Shown here piece by piece: positions 52,709-61,589 of a DNA stretch of 62,283 bases. Position 1 is the first letter of the stretch. Every line of letters begins with the position of its first letter. The position numbers and the translations under genes were made by a program. This DNA comes from Hyphomonadaceae bacterium UBA2389 (GTDB taxonomy: Bacteria > Pseudomonadota > Alphaproteobacteria > Caulobacterales > Aquidulcibacteraceae): contig DDSN01000121.1 of the NCBI GenBank assembly GCA_002343395.1, forward strand, positions 1,393 through 63,675, written 5' to 3'. Below the pieces are notes generated by a model. That model did not search any database and was not told the DNA's origin. It saw only the letters and a program-made list of their open reading frames with translations.

Positions 52709-54475
52709 CTAACCCCAGTGCATCTGAACGAGGTGATGCGCGGGCATGGCGCCGACGCGCATTTCATCGATAATCGTCGCGGTCATCGCCGAGCAACCGA
52801 GCCGCCCGCCAAGATCGAGCGTGCGCGCGCCGTCTGCGAGCGCGGCGCCGACAGCCGCTTCCACGGCGTCTGCCTCATCGTGCAGGCGCAAGCCGTACCG
52901 CAGCAGCAGCGCGACTGATAGGATCGCTCCGATCGGGTTGCAGACGTCTTGTCCGGCGATGTCCGGCGCCGAGCCATGCACGGGCTCGAACAGCCCGGGC
53001 CCCGAGCCGCCAAGCGACGCCGACGGCGCCAATCCGATTGATCCGCCCAGAACCGAGGCTTCGTCGGAGAGAATATCGCCGAACATGTTCTCGGTCAGGA
53101 TCACATCGTAGCGCGTCGGTTGCCGGATAAGATGCATGGCCATGGAATCCACCAGCGCATGCTCCAACTTGATGTCCGCGTAGTCGCGCGCATGCACGCT
53201 GGAGACCACCTCCCTCCAGAGCCTGCTGGTTTCAAGGACGTTCGCCTTGTCGACGGAGGTGACCTTGCCGCGGCGCGCGCGCGCGGCTTGGAACGCGGCG
53301 CGCGCCTCCGGGGTCGCCAAGCCGTGGCGTTGCTTCTCGCGTTCGAATAGCGCGTCCGAGGCCGGCGTCGCACGCTCGACAAGCGTCTTGAGCGCGTCAG
53401 CCCCAGCGCGGCGGAAGATGTCGTCGGGGTCCTCGCCCGAGGGCGCATGGGCAAAGCGCACGGTGCGTCCCGGCGCGAGGTGCGGCAGGGCCAAATCGAG
53501 GGCGCGCTCCGCCGCGCGTTGGCCGGCGGCGTCGCCATCGAAGCACAGCACCGGTTCGCCGCCCGCGCGCCAGAGCAACTGCAATTGCTCTTCGGTGAGC
53601 GCCGTGCCGCATGGCGCGACCGCGGCGATCCCAGCGCGCTCGAACGCGATCACGTCCAGATAGCCTTCGCCGACGACAAGCCCGTTCGCTTTGGTTTTCG
53701 CGAGCAGTTCGCGCGCGTGCTTCAGCCGATAGAGCACGCGACTTTTTGAGTAGAGCGGCGTTTCGGGCGAGTTGATGTATTTCGCCTTTGCGTCCTTGGC
53801 GAGCGCGCGGCCGCCGAAGCCAATGGGTTTTCCGGTTGTGTCGGTGATTTCGAAGGTGATGCGGCCACGAAAGGTATCGATGGCGCGTCTGCCGTCTTCG
53901 CCCTCGCGCGCGACGCCAGCGGCGATGATATCCTCAATCGCAAAGCCTTCGGTCTTCAGCTTGTCGATGGCCCAGGTCCATTCCTCCGGCGCGAGCCCCA
54001 CGCCAAAGCGCGTCCATTCTTCTGGTCCCAAGCCTCGGCTTTGCAGATACTTGCGCGCATCCGCACCGCCCGAGGAGCGCAATGCGTTTGCGAAGAGCGC
54101 CGCCGTGCGCGCCACGACGGCGTAGAGACGCTTGCGCCTGTCGCTCTCGCCGCGATCCTCGGTTTCTTCCCGCGGCAGCGGCACGCCCGCGTACTCGGCC
54201 ATCTTCTCGACCGCTTCTGGGAAGGAGAGCCCCTCCAACTTCATCGCGAGCGTGAACAGGTCGCCCTTTTCCCCGCAGCCGAAGCAATTGAAGATGCCCT
54301 TGGCGTCGAGCACGTGGAAGGACGCGCTTTTTTCCTGGTGAAAAGGGCAGCACGCCCAGAAATCGCCCGCCGAAGGCCGCGTCTTCTGTTTGTTCCAGGA
54401 GAGGCGCTTGCCGGCATAGTCGGCGATCGACACGCGATCGCGGATCTGGCGCAGGAGGCTGTCGGAAAAACGCAT
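52709..54475 (-). CDS. dnaG-leuB: in-frame chimera: DnaG primase N-terminal two-thirds fused to LeuB C-terminal half
   Basis: One 588-residue open frame joins two unrelated enzymes. Residues 1 to about 395 are DNA primase: zinc-binding domain (FWACCPFHQEKSASFHVL; FNCFGCGEKGD), RNA-polymerase core (RITFEITDTTGKPIGFGGRAL; VVGEGYLDVIAFERAG; CFDGDAAGQRAAERALDLA, the Toprim region) and EDPDDIFRRAGADAL. The last 190 residues or so are 3-isopropylmalate dehydrogenase (KVTSVDKANVLETSRLWREVV; ILTENMFGDILSDEASVLGGSIGLAPSASLG; FEPVHGSAPDIAG). The primase lacks its helicase-binding C-terminal domain. LeuB lacks its N-terminal half, including the conserved Arg residues that bind substrate. The junction lies within about 53277-53312, where GCGCGCCGCG occurs twice. 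Both parents are normally complete housekeeping genes, so this is either a real rearrangement or a misassembly. Confidence 0.88.
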   Translation of the reverse strand: MRFSDSLLRQIRDRVSIADYAGKRLSWNKQKTRPSAGDFWACCPFHQEKSASFHVLDAKGIFNCFGCGEKGDLFTLAMKLEGLSFPEAVEKMAEYAGVPLPREETEDRGESDRRKRLYAVVARTAALFANALRSSGGADARKYLQSRGLGPEEWTRFGVGLAPEEWTWAIDKLKTEGFAIEDIIAAGVAREGEDGRRAIDTFRGRITFEITDTTGKPIGFGGRALAKDAKAKYINSPETPLYSKSRVLYRLKHARELLAKTKANGLVVGEGYLDVIAFERAGIAAVAPCGTALTEEQLQLLWRAGGEPVLCFDGDAAGQRAAERALDLALPHLAPGRTVRFAHAPSGEDPDDIFRRAGADALKTLVERATPASDALFEREKQRHGLATPEARAAFQAARARRGKVTSVDKANVLETSRLWREVVSSVHARDYADIKLEHALVDSMAMHLIRQPTRYDVILTENMFGDILSDEASVLGGSIGLAPSASLGGSGPGLFEPVHGSAPDIAGQDVCNPIGAILSVALLLRYGLRLHDEADAVEAAVGAALADGARTLDLGGRLGCSAMTATIIDEMRVGAMPAHHLVQMHWG

Positions 54476-54641
54476 GGGGAGCCGACGTATTGTGGGCTGA
54501 TTCGTCCTTTCGAGCTGGTTTCTATTGCGTAGACGGAACATCGCTGAAACGCGACCCTAGGGGAAAGTTCTGTCCTCGCCGTAATTTAGCCAGCGCCGCG
54601 CGCAAAATGGGCGAACGAGGGAAACCAGGGGAAGAAGACCC

Positions 54642-55364
54642 ATGCAGATGATCAAAGCCGCCGCCGCAGCGACAGTGCTGGCCGCCATGGCGACGACGCC
54701 GGCGGCAGCGCAACAAGCCGAGCACGCCGTGCATCATATTGAAGGAACCGTGCTTCAGGTCGCCGCTGAAGGCCGGGTGGAGAGCGCCCCGGACATGGCG
54801 ACGATTTCGCTCGGCGTGATGACCGAGGGCCAAACCGCTGCCGCCGCGATGGCTGAGAATGCGCGGCGCATGAATGCGCTGACCCAAGCGCTGCGCCGTG
54901 CTGGCGTCGCCGAGCGCGACATCCAAACTTCAAACCTCTCGGTCAACCCGCAATATGTCTATGCCGAAAACCAGCCCCCCCGCGTGACCGGCTATCAAGC
55001 GAACAACCAGGTCACGGTGCGGGTGCGCAATCTGGACAATACCGGGCGCGTGATCGATGCAGCGGTCGCCGCAGGCGGCAACACGGTGAACGGCATCTCC
55101 TTCAGCCACGCCGACCCTGAAGCGCAACTCGACGCCGCGCGGCGAGCAGCGGCGCAGAACGCACGTCGCCGCGCCGACCTCTATGCGCAAGCCTTCGGCA
55201 TGCGCGTGCATCGTGTGATCGCGATCAGCGAGAGCGGGGGTTACGCGCCTCCGATGCCGATGCCCGTGATGGCGCGCATGGAGCTTTCCGACGCGGCGAC
55301 GCCGGTGGCGCCCGGCGAAATCACGACCAACGTCAGCGTGAGCGTGACCTACGAGTTGCGCTGA
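54642..55364 (+). CDS. SIMPL-domain (DUF541) periplasmic protein
   Basis: A 240-residue exported protein: signal peptide ATVLAAMATTPAAAQQ, then the SIMPL/DUF541 domain with VAAEGRVESAPDMATISLGVMTEGQTAAAAMAENARRMNALTQALRRAGV and DIQTSNLSVNPQYVY. GYQANNQVTVRVRNLDNTGRVIDAAVAAGGNTVNGISF follows. Family members are periplasmic or membrane-associated and often linked to oxidative-stress tolerance; the biochemical role is unclear. It is divergent from the dnaG part and followed by a clear terminator. Confidence 0.9.
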   Translation: MQMIKAAAAATVLAAMATTPAAAQQAEHAVHHIEGTVLQVAAEGRVESAPDMATISLGVMTEGQTAAAAMAENARRMNALTQALRRAGVAERDIQTSNLSVNPQYVYAENQPPRVTGYQANNQVTVRVRNLDNTGRVIDAAVAAGGNTVNGISFSHADPEAQLDAARRAAAQNARRRADLYAQAFGMRVHRVIAISESGGYAPPMPMPVMARMELSDAATPVAPGEITTNVSVSVTYELR

Positions 55365-55388
55365 CACGAAGATGAGTCGCCAAACGGA

Positions 55389-55415
55389 AACGCCCTCCTT
55401 GCGGAGGGCGTTTTT
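55389..55415 (+). terminator. intrinsic terminator after SIMPL gene
   Basis: Perfect 10-bp stem AACGCCCTCC (55389-55398) / GGAGGGCGTT (55403-55412), loop TTGC, then a run of five T residues (55411-55415). It lies 24 bases after the SIMPL stop and before the convergent GST gene. Confidence 0.9.
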
Positions 55416-55430
55416 GCTTTACGGCGTCGT

Positions 55431-56036
55431 CTAGAGCAGGCCTTCCGCCTTCATGGCTTGCTGAACGCTGGGGCGTTGCGCCACACGGCCGGCAAACGCC
55501 GTAATGTTCGGCCAGCGCGCGAGGTCGATGCCGGTGAATTTGGCCCAATTGCTGAGCGTGAAGAAGTACGCGTCAGCGATGGTGAACTGCGAGCCGGTGA
55601 GGAAGGCGCGGCCATCGCTCAACTGCTTCTCTAAATAGTCAAAGCGTTGCGCAATCTTCTCCTTCACTTGGGTTTTGTAGTCGTCTGGCGTGGCCGGCGC
55701 GAATAAGGGCGAAAAGTTCTTGTGAACCTCGGTTGAAAGAAAGACGAGCAACTCTTCGAGCTTCAACCGCTCCTTGGTTCCGCGCGCGGGCGCCAGACCC
55801 GCTTCGGGCTTAAGATCGGCGATGTATTGCTGCATGACGACGCCTTCGGTGAGCAAGTCGCCGTCGTCGAGTTCAAGCGCTGGAACATAGCCCTTGGGAT
55901 TGATTGCGAGGAAGTCAGCGCCGGAGGCGGTCTTCTTGTCGCGGCCGACCTTCTCGGTGGTGAAGGCGGCGCCGGTTTCGATCAACGCGATGTGCGGCGC
56001 AAGCGAGCAGGCGGCTGGCGAGTAATAGAGTTTCAT
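55431..56036 (-). CDS. glutathione S-transferase, beta class
   Basis: A 201-residue bacterial GST. It begins MKLYYSPAACSLAPHIALIE with the beta-class Cys at position 10, then NPKGYVPALELDDGDLLTEGVVMQQYIAD (glutathione site) and a C-terminal helical domain with FLTGSQFTIADAYFFTLSNW. ATG 56036 has GAGGGAG upstream. It conjugates glutathione to electrophiles in the cytoplasm. Unlike the GST-like gene at 8314, its active-site segment is complete. Confidence 0.92.
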   Translation of the reverse strand: MKLYYSPAACSLAPHIALIETGAAFTTEKVGRDKKTASGADFLAINPKGYVPALELDDGDLLTEGVVMQQYIADLKPEAGLAPARGTKERLKLEELLVFLSTEVHKNFSPLFAPATPDDYKTQVKEKIAQRFDYLEKQLSDGRAFLTGSQFTIADAYFFTLSNWAKFTGIDLARWPNITAFAGRVAQRPSVQQAMKAEGLL

Positions 56037-56184
56037 GAACGCTCCCTCAGTTCGAGCGAGGCATATGGGGACGCGCCGTCGGGTTTCAAAGCACGGACCG
56101 GGCGCGGGCTTGACCCTAGATTTTTCTTGCCAAGTCGACGGGGCGCGGCAGAGTGCGCCGCGCAGAGGGGACGGAGGATATTCC

Positions 56185-56706
56185 ATGAAAGCGCGCCATC
56201 TTGTGTTGCCAGCGGTGTTTGGTTTGGCGTTGGCGGCATGTTCTCCCCCAGCGACGACGGGCGACGGTGCGCCGCAAGCGCCAGCCGCCGCCGCTTCGGG
56301 CGTCCAGCCGGGACAATGGCGCAGTCAGATGACGATGCTTGAAATCAATTCCCCGATGATACCAGAAGCGGCGCGTCAGCAGATGATGGCGCAACCGATT
56401 ACCATGGAGGAGTGCAGCACCTCGTCGGATGTCGCGGAGTTGACGCGCGGCAATCTGGTTGAGTCCGAGGATGGCGGCTCATGCAGCGAAAACGTGATGA
56501 ATGCGTCTGGCGGGCGGATCGAGGGCCACGCGACCTGCACTGGCGCTGACGGCATGACACGTACGATGCAGATGACCGGCACCTACGCGCCGACGCACGT
56601 GACCATGGACGTCACGATGACGATGCAAACGCCGCAAGGCCCGATGTCGCAACGCATGCAGATGGTGTCCGACCGCATTGGCGACTGCCCGGCGTCGACG
56701 CAGTAG
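56185..56706 (+). CDS. DUF3617-family lipoprotein
   Basis: A 173-residue exported protein of unknown function. ATG 56185 follows GGAGG. The signal peptide ends in the lipobox LALAACSPP. The body has PGQWRSQMTMLEI, ITMEECSTSSDV, GSCSENVMNASGGRIEGHATC and MTGTYAPTHVTMDVTMTMQTPQG, the usual DUF3617 pattern with four spaced Cys residues probably paired as disulfides. Its end is two bases from the convergent uvrD. Confidence 0.88.
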   Translation: MKARHLVLPAVFGLALAACSPPATTGDGAPQAPAAAASGVQPGQWRSQMTMLEINSPMIPEAARQQMMAQPITMEECSTSSDVAELTRGNLVESEDGGSCSENVMNASGGRIEGHATCTGADGMTRTMQMTGTYAPTHVTMDVTMTMQTPQGPMSQRMQMVSDRIGDCPASTQ

Positions 56707-56708
56707 GA

Positions 56709-59171
56709 TCACGCCGCGCTGGCGGGAATGACGAAGCTGTCGATGACGCGCTTTTCGCCGGCTTTGTCGAAATCGACGGTGAGCTTATTGCCCTCGACGG
56801 CGCGCACGAGGCCGTAACCGAATTTCTGGTGAAAAATGCGGTCGCCGCGCTTGTAATGTGAATCGTCGTCGCCGCTCTTGGCGATCAGACGCGCTTCGCC
56901 TTCGAGCATCGGCGGTTTCGCCCGCGCGCGGCCGGCGTTCTCTTGCGCGCGACGCCAACCGGGCGATTGGTAGGCGCTGTTAAAACCGGCGCCCGGGGCG
57001 TAGGCATCAAAACGCGCCGCCGCCTCGCGCACGCCGCCCGCTTGCATGGCGTAGCCGGTTTCGCTGATTGCATCGACGTTCGCCGGCGGCAATTCATCGA
57101 TGAACCGCGACGGCAGCACGGTTTGCCAGCGGCCGTAGATTTGTCTGTTGGCGGCGAAGGAAATGCGCGCGCTTTCGCGGGCGCGGGTAATGCCGACATA
57201 AGCCAGGCGGCGTTCTTCCTCCAAGCCCTTCTCGCCGTTTTCATCGACCGACCGTTGCGAGGGAAAAACTTGCTCTTCCCAGCCCGGCAAGAAGACCAAC
57301 GGCCACTCCAACCCCTTCGCAGCGTGCAGGGTGGAGAGTTGCACGTTTTCGCTATCACTCTCGGCTTCGATATCGAGCACCAGCGCCACGTGCTCGAGGT
57401 AGGCTTCGAGCGAGTCGTATTGGCCCATGGCTTGGACAAGTTCCTTCAGGTTTTCGAGCCGCGTCTGCGCTTGAGGCGACTTGTCGTTGCGCAGCATTTC
57501 CGTGTAGCCGCTCTCATCGAGAATGGTTTCGGCGAGTTCGACATGGCTGATGTGGCGCGCCCGCTCACGCCACCGATCCAGATCGTTCAGGAATGCACGC
57601 AAGGCTGTTCTTGCCTTGAGCGGAAGCTCGTCTGTCAGGATCAATTCGCGCGCGGCCGACACCAAGGATCGGAAGCGCGTGGCGCCGCCGGGGGCTTCCT
57701 CCTGCGTGATCACAACTTCGCCGGTGTCGGCGTCGAAGAGCGGGCCGTGATCGGTCACGAAACGCGCGGGCGGCTTTCCCGCGTGCGCGTGCAGCTTTTG
57801 TACGGTGCTTTCGCCGATGCCGCGCTTGGGTTGATTGACGATGCGTTCGAACGCGAGGTCGTCGTCCTCGGAACGAATGAGTCGCAGATAAGCGTGCGCG
57901 TCGCGCACTTCCGCGCGCTCGAAAAAGCGCGGCCCGCCGATTACTTTGTACGGTATGCGCAACATAAGAAATCGCTCTTCAAAGGCGCGCATCTGCCACG
58001 CCGCGCGAACAAGCACGGCGCAATCGGCGTATCCTTGTCGTCGTCCCGAATGCGGTTCGGGCGTCGAGGTGTTTCCGAGCAGAGGGAGTGACGCCTGCGA
58101 CGTCACCCACGTCTCGATGTCGTCCGCGATCAGCCGCGCTTCGGCTTCGCCGTCCCAGACGCCGCGAACCTTGACGCGGTTGCCTAATTCGTCATCCGTG
58201 AAGAGTGTCTTGCCGAGGCGTCCACGATTATGCGCGATGAGGTGCGCGGCCGCCGCGAGAATGTGACCGGTGGAGCGATAATTGCGCTCCAGCCGAACGA
58301 CCTGCGCGCCGGGAAAATCGTGCTCGAAGCGCAGGATGTTGTCGACCTCGGCGCCGCGCCAGCCATAAATTGATTGATCGTCGTCTCCGACCACGCACAA
58401 ATTCTTCCGAGCTTGGGCGAGAAGCCGAAGCCACAAATATTGCGCGACGTTGGTGTCTTGATACTCGTCCACCATGAGGTGGCTGAGTTTGCGATGATAA
58501 GCTTCCAGAACGTCCGGGTGGCGCTGGAAGACGTCGATCATATGCATCAGCAGATCGCCGAAATCGCATGCGTTCAGGATTTTGAGGCGCTGCTGGTAGA
58601 TTGAGTAGAGGCGCACGCCGGCGCCATCGGCGAACGAAAACGCTTCGCCCTTTGGCACGCGCTCGGGCGTGAGCGCGCGGTTTTTCCAGGAATCGAGCAA
58701 GCCGGCCAGCTGACGCGCCGGCCAGCGCTTTTCGTCGATATTCTCAGCATCGATGATCTGCTTAAGCAGCCGGATCTGGTCGTCGGTGTCGAGGATCGTG
58801 AAGGTGTTCTTCAAACCGACCAGTTCCGCATGCGTACGCAGCATGCGCGCGCTGATCGAGTGAAACGTGCCGAGCCATGGCAAGCCGCCGCCGCCAGGTC
58901 CCAACAAATGCTCCACGCGCTCGCGCATTTCGCGCGCCGCCTTGTTCGTGAAGGTGACGGCGAGAACGCCCCACGGTTTGGCGCGACCGGTCGAGAGCAG
59001 GTGCGCCAGCCGCGTCGTGAGCACGCGGGTTTTTCCGGTGCCGGCGCCGGCGAGCACCAGCACGGGCCCGTCAAGCGCTTCCACGGCAGCGCGTTGCTCA
59101 GGGTTCAGCGCCGCGAGATAGGGCGCTTGCGCCATGGCGCGCTGGGAGATGGGGAGCGAGTCTTCTGACAT
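56709..59171 (-). CDS. uvrD: UvrD/PcrA-type superfamily 1 DNA helicase
   Basis: ATP-driven 3'-5' DNA helicase for nucleotide-excision and mismatch repair or removal of RecA filaments, 820 residues. SF1A motifs are complete: Q motif LNPEQRAAVEA, Walker A LAGAGTGKTRVL, FTNKAAREMRER (Ia), MVDEYQDTN (II), VGDDDQSIYGWRGAE (III), LERNYRSTGHIL (IV), STLHAAKGLEWPLVFLPGWEEQVFPSQ (V) and RLAYVGITRARE (VI). The C-terminal tail carries the usual Tudor-like KFGYGLVRAVEGNKLTVDFDKAGEK. About 250 bases of non-coding DNA separate it from the TIR genes. Confidence 0.96.
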   Translation of the reverse strand: MSEDSLPISQRAMAQAPYLAALNPEQRAAVEALDGPVLVLAGAGTGKTRVLTTRLAHLLSTGRAKPWGVLAVTFTNKAAREMRERVEHLLGPGGGGLPWLGTFHSISARMLRTHAELVGLKNTFTILDTDDQIRLLKQIIDAENIDEKRWPARQLAGLLDSWKNRALTPERVPKGEAFSFADGAGVRLYSIYQQRLKILNACDFGDLLMHMIDVFQRHPDVLEAYHRKLSHLMVDEYQDTNVAQYLWLRLLAQARKNLCVVGDDDQSIYGWRGAEVDNILRFEHDFPGAQVVRLERNYRSTGHILAAAAHLIAHNRGRLGKTLFTDDELGNRVKVRGVWDGEAEARLIADDIETWVTSQASLPLLGNTSTPEPHSGRRQGYADCAVLVRAAWQMRAFEERFLMLRIPYKVIGGPRFFERAEVRDAHAYLRLIRSEDDDLAFERIVNQPKRGIGESTVQKLHAHAGKPPARFVTDHGPLFDADTGEVVITQEEAPGGATRFRSLVSAARELILTDELPLKARTALRAFLNDLDRWRERARHISHVELAETILDESGYTEMLRNDKSPQAQTRLENLKELVQAMGQYDSLEAYLEHVALVLDIEAESDSENVQLSTLHAAKGLEWPLVFLPGWEEQVFPSQRSVDENGEKGLEEERRLAYVGITRARESARISFAANRQIYGRWQTVLPSRFIDELPPANVDAISETGYAMQAGGVREAAARFDAYAPGAGFNSAYQSPGWRRAQENAGRARAKPPMLEGEARLIAKSGDDDSHYKRGDRIFHQKFGYGLVRAVEGNKLTVDFDKAGEKRVIDSFVIPASAA

Positions 59172-59419
59172 TCGATTCTACTGTAACGCGCCGCCCATAG
59201 CACGAAACAGGAACGTTCAAAATCGCTGATGTTGTCGGGTTCTACGCCGGCCGCGTTGACGCTTGCGCCGTTTGCATCGGGCGGAGGGATGCCTTCGCGA
59301 AGGGATGCATGCGCACCGCGCCGTAGCCGACATGAACGCGCTGCAATCCCGAAGATGTCTTTGGTCGCAGGATGCAACTCGCGTTAGTTTCTTCCCGGGA
59401 GTCGCAAGCGGGAGCCCAC

Positions 59420-60271
59420 ATGGCCGATGTATTCATTTCGTATGCGCGTGAAGATCGGGCGAAAGCTGATCAGATCGCGCGCGGCTTGCAGGCGCTTGGG
59501 CTTGAGTGCTTTTGGGACACGGAGATTCCGCCGGGCCAAACGTGGGCCGACTACATCGAGGGCAAGCTGGCAGTCTGCAAGGCGGTGATCGTTTTGTGGA
59601 GTGCGCATTCGACTGGATCGCAATGGGTGCGTGAAGAAGCGCGCATGGGCCGGGAGAGCGGCAAGCTCATTCCCGCGATGCTCGACGGTTCGCCTGCGCC
59701 CTTCGGCTTCGGAGAGGTGCAGGCTGCGAATCTCTCGACGTGGAATGGAGGGACCAATCATCCGGACTGGCTTCGGTTCGCGAACGCCGTCCATCAGGCG
59801 GTCAAGGGAGCGAATGCGCCGCAACCGATGAAGCCCGCGCCGCAGCCAGTGTTCGCCACGCCGGCGCCAAGCGCTGCTTCCGGCGCCGCGGCGCCGCCCT
59901 TTGACTATATCCGACGCTGCTTCCAGTTGTATTTCGACGGCAAGGGAAGGGCGCGGCGTTCTGAGTTCGGTTGGTTCGCCGTATTCAGCTTCGTCGTGGG
60001 CATTACGGCGATGCTGATTGATATTTCCGTGTTCGGGATCAACCCCTACACGGGGGGCGCCAATTCCGTCGTCGTCACGTTTCTGGTTTGGTTGATTTTC
60101 TTGGCGCCGAGCGTTTCGGTTGCGAGCCGGCGCGCGCATGACATGGGTCAGTCAGGTTGGCTCGCTATACTGGTGGCGATCCCCTACGTTGGGTTCCTCG
60201 CGGCGTTGCTATTTGCGTTTGTGCCCGGCGTTCCCGGGGATAACCAGTACGGGCCCGATCCAAAAGCCTGA
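59420..60271 (+). CDS. TIR-domain protein with C-terminal DUF805 membrane domain
   Basis: A 283-residue protein. Residues 1-125 are a bacterial TIR domain (MADVFISYAREDRAKADQI; FWDTEIPPGQTWADYI; AVIVLWSAHSTGSQWVREEARMG). Glu72/Glu73, three and four residues after Trp69, occupy the usual place of the NADase catalytic Glu. A Pro/Ala linker (about 130-160) leads to a DUF805 domain with three or so membrane helices and the signature SRRAHDMGQSGWLAIL...DNQYGPDP. ATG 59420 follows GGGAGCC. The next gene encodes a TIR paralogue 57 bases downstream. Such TIR proteins may degrade NAD+ or scaffold signalling; the role here is unknown. Confidence 0.88.
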   Translation: MADVFISYAREDRAKADQIARGLQALGLECFWDTEIPPGQTWADYIEGKLAVCKAVIVLWSAHSTGSQWVREEARMGRESGKLIPAMLDGSPAPFGFGEVQAANLSTWNGGTNHPDWLRFANAVHQAVKGANAPQPMKPAPQPVFATPAPSAASGAAAPPFDYIRRCFQLYFDGKGRARRSEFGWFAVFSFVVGITAMLIDISVFGINPYTGGANSVVVTFLVWLIFLAPSVSVASRRAHDMGQSGWLAILVAIPYVGFLAALLFAFVPGVPGDNQYGPDPKA

Positions 60272-60328
60272 GCGCGCATTTGAACCGGCGTGCTAACCCG
60301 CGTAGAACGCGCGGGCGAGGAGGGGACT

Positions 60329-61339
60329 TTGGCCGAAGTATTCTTGTCTTACGCGCGTGAGGACGCCGCACGGGCGCAGCAAGTCGCGCAGGCGCTCGGT
60401 GCGGCGGGCGTCGAGGTCTTCTGGGACAATGAAATCCCGCCCGGCACGACATGGGCGGACTACATCGAAGCCAAACTCGCGCAATGCAAGGCGCTGATCG
60501 TGTTGTGGAGCGAGCACTCCACGAAGTCACAATGGGTTCGCGAGGAAGCGCGGCTGGGGCGTGATAAAGGCGTTCTCATTCCCGCGATGATCGACGCATC
60601 GCAAGCGCCGTTCGGCTTTGGCGAAGTGCAAGCCGCGAACCTCGCAAGCTGGACCGGGGACGGGGAGGATCCAAACTGGAAGCGTTTTGTCGCGGCGGTG
60701 CAAGCGGCGGCGGCGCGCGAGCGTGCGCCGGCGGCCCCGGCGGCACAGCCGCAGCCGTTGGCGAGCGCGCCAGCGGCGAGCGCTGGCGGCGGTGCGGCGG
60801 CGCGACAGAGCATTCCCGCATGGGCGTGGGCGATCGGCGGCGTCGGTGCGTTGGTCGTCGCGACGGTCGTGATCGCGGCGATCATGCCGCGACAGCCCGC
60901 CGTGGGTCCCGCGGGCCCGACCACGATGCCGCCGCCGATCGAAGTCCCCGATCCAACGACGAACGCCTACCAACAACAAATCTTGGCGCGTCTCGGACAA
61001 GTCGAACAAGCCTTCGCCGCGCAGGGCTTTCAGCGCATTTCAGAACCGGTCAGCGGCGGCTTGCAGCAGGGTCAGTACGCGAACACGCCGGTGAATCTGC
61101 AGGTCGGCGGCGACTATCGCATCATCGGCGTGTGCGACAACGATTGCGGCGATCTCGACCTCGTCTTGTATGATGAAAACAACAACGTCGTGTCCCAGGA
61201 CAACGCGACCGACGCCACGCCTGTGGTCGCTGTGACGCCGCAGTGGACGGGCGCGTTCACGGCGCAGGCCGTCATGCACAACTGCACGGTCCAGCCATGC
61301 TATTACGCGCTCGTGCTCTACGGGCGGCCGCTTCAGTAA
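60329..61339 (+). CDS. TIR-domain protein with single membrane helix and periplasmic PPC-like domain
   Basis: A 336-residue protein starting at TTG 60329 behind GAGGAGGGG. Residues 1-125 are a TIR domain that aligns without gaps to the preceding gene (81 of the first 110 residues identical by my count), with Trp69 and Glu72/Glu73 conserved. An Ala/Pro linker is followed by one membrane helix (about 163-186). The C-terminal domain of about 130 residues, with two close Cys pairs (CDNDC and CTVQPC), resembles bacterial pre-peptidase C-terminal folds (DLDLVLYDENNNVV). This predicts TIR in the cytoplasm and the Cys-rich domain outside, a receptor-like layout. Confidence 0.85.
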   Translation: MAEVFLSYAREDAARAQQVAQALGAAGVEVFWDNEIPPGTTWADYIEAKLAQCKALIVLWSEHSTKSQWVREEARLGRDKGVLIPAMIDASQAPFGFGEVQAANLASWTGDGEDPNWKRFVAAVQAAAARERAPAAPAAQPQPLASAPAASAGGGAAARQSIPAWAWAIGGVGALVVATVVIAAIMPRQPAVGPAGPTTMPPPIEVPDPTTNAYQQQILARLGQVEQAFAAQGFQRISEPVSGGLQQGQYANTPVNLQVGGDYRIIGVCDNDCGDLDLVLYDENNNVVSQDNATDATPVVAVTPQWTGAFTAQAVMHNCTVQPCYYALVLYGRPLQ

Positions 61340-61340
61340 G

Positions 61341-61589
61341 CTAAAGCCGGTTCTCCAGCACGAAGACGCGAACCGCCGAGGCAAGCGACGCGTCGGGCGC
61401 GCGTTTGCCGCGCTGTTCGTCCACGGAAGCGATCAGTTGCGGGATGCTTGCGTTGCGCGCGCGGGCGATCTTTTCGAGCGCCGACCAGAACTCGTGCTCG
61501 AGCGCCAGCGAGGTGCGGTGCCCGGCTATGCGCATCGATCGCTTCTGAAGGCCGCCGTCAGTCGCCGCTATCGCTTCGCCGCTGTCCAT
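61341..61589 (-). CDS. ribbon-helix-helix (RHH_4) domain protein
   Basis: An 82-residue small DNA-binding-type protein. The core KRSMRIAGHRTSLALEHEFWSALEKIARARNASIPQLIASVDEQR with SLASAVRVFVLE is the alphaproteobacterial RHH_4 pattern. ATG 61589 is chosen because upstream residues look non-coding. Its first 32 bases overlap the DUF4169 gene. The same trio with fumC is common in alphaproteobacteria, but its function there is not established. Confidence 0.85.
   Translation of the reverse strand: MDSGEAIAATDGGLQKRSMRIAGHRTSLALEHEFWSALEKIARARNASIPQLIASVDEQRGKRAPDASLASAVRVFVLENRL

Noticed and set aside
54536..54552. LexA-type box (GAAC-N7-GAAC) near the dnaG start
   Set aside because: Only GAAC-N7-AAAC is present, one half is mismatched, and dnaG is not a usual SOS target.
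60272..60328. Additional short gene between the two TIR genes
   Set aside because: The 57-base gap contains only the GAGGAGGGG ribosome-binding site and no credible frame.
59420..61339. Thoeris-type defence system
   Set aside because: Thoeris pairs a TIR protein with ThsA (SIR2/SLOG or equivalent). Neither gene here has such a domain and no phage-defence neighbours are visible.
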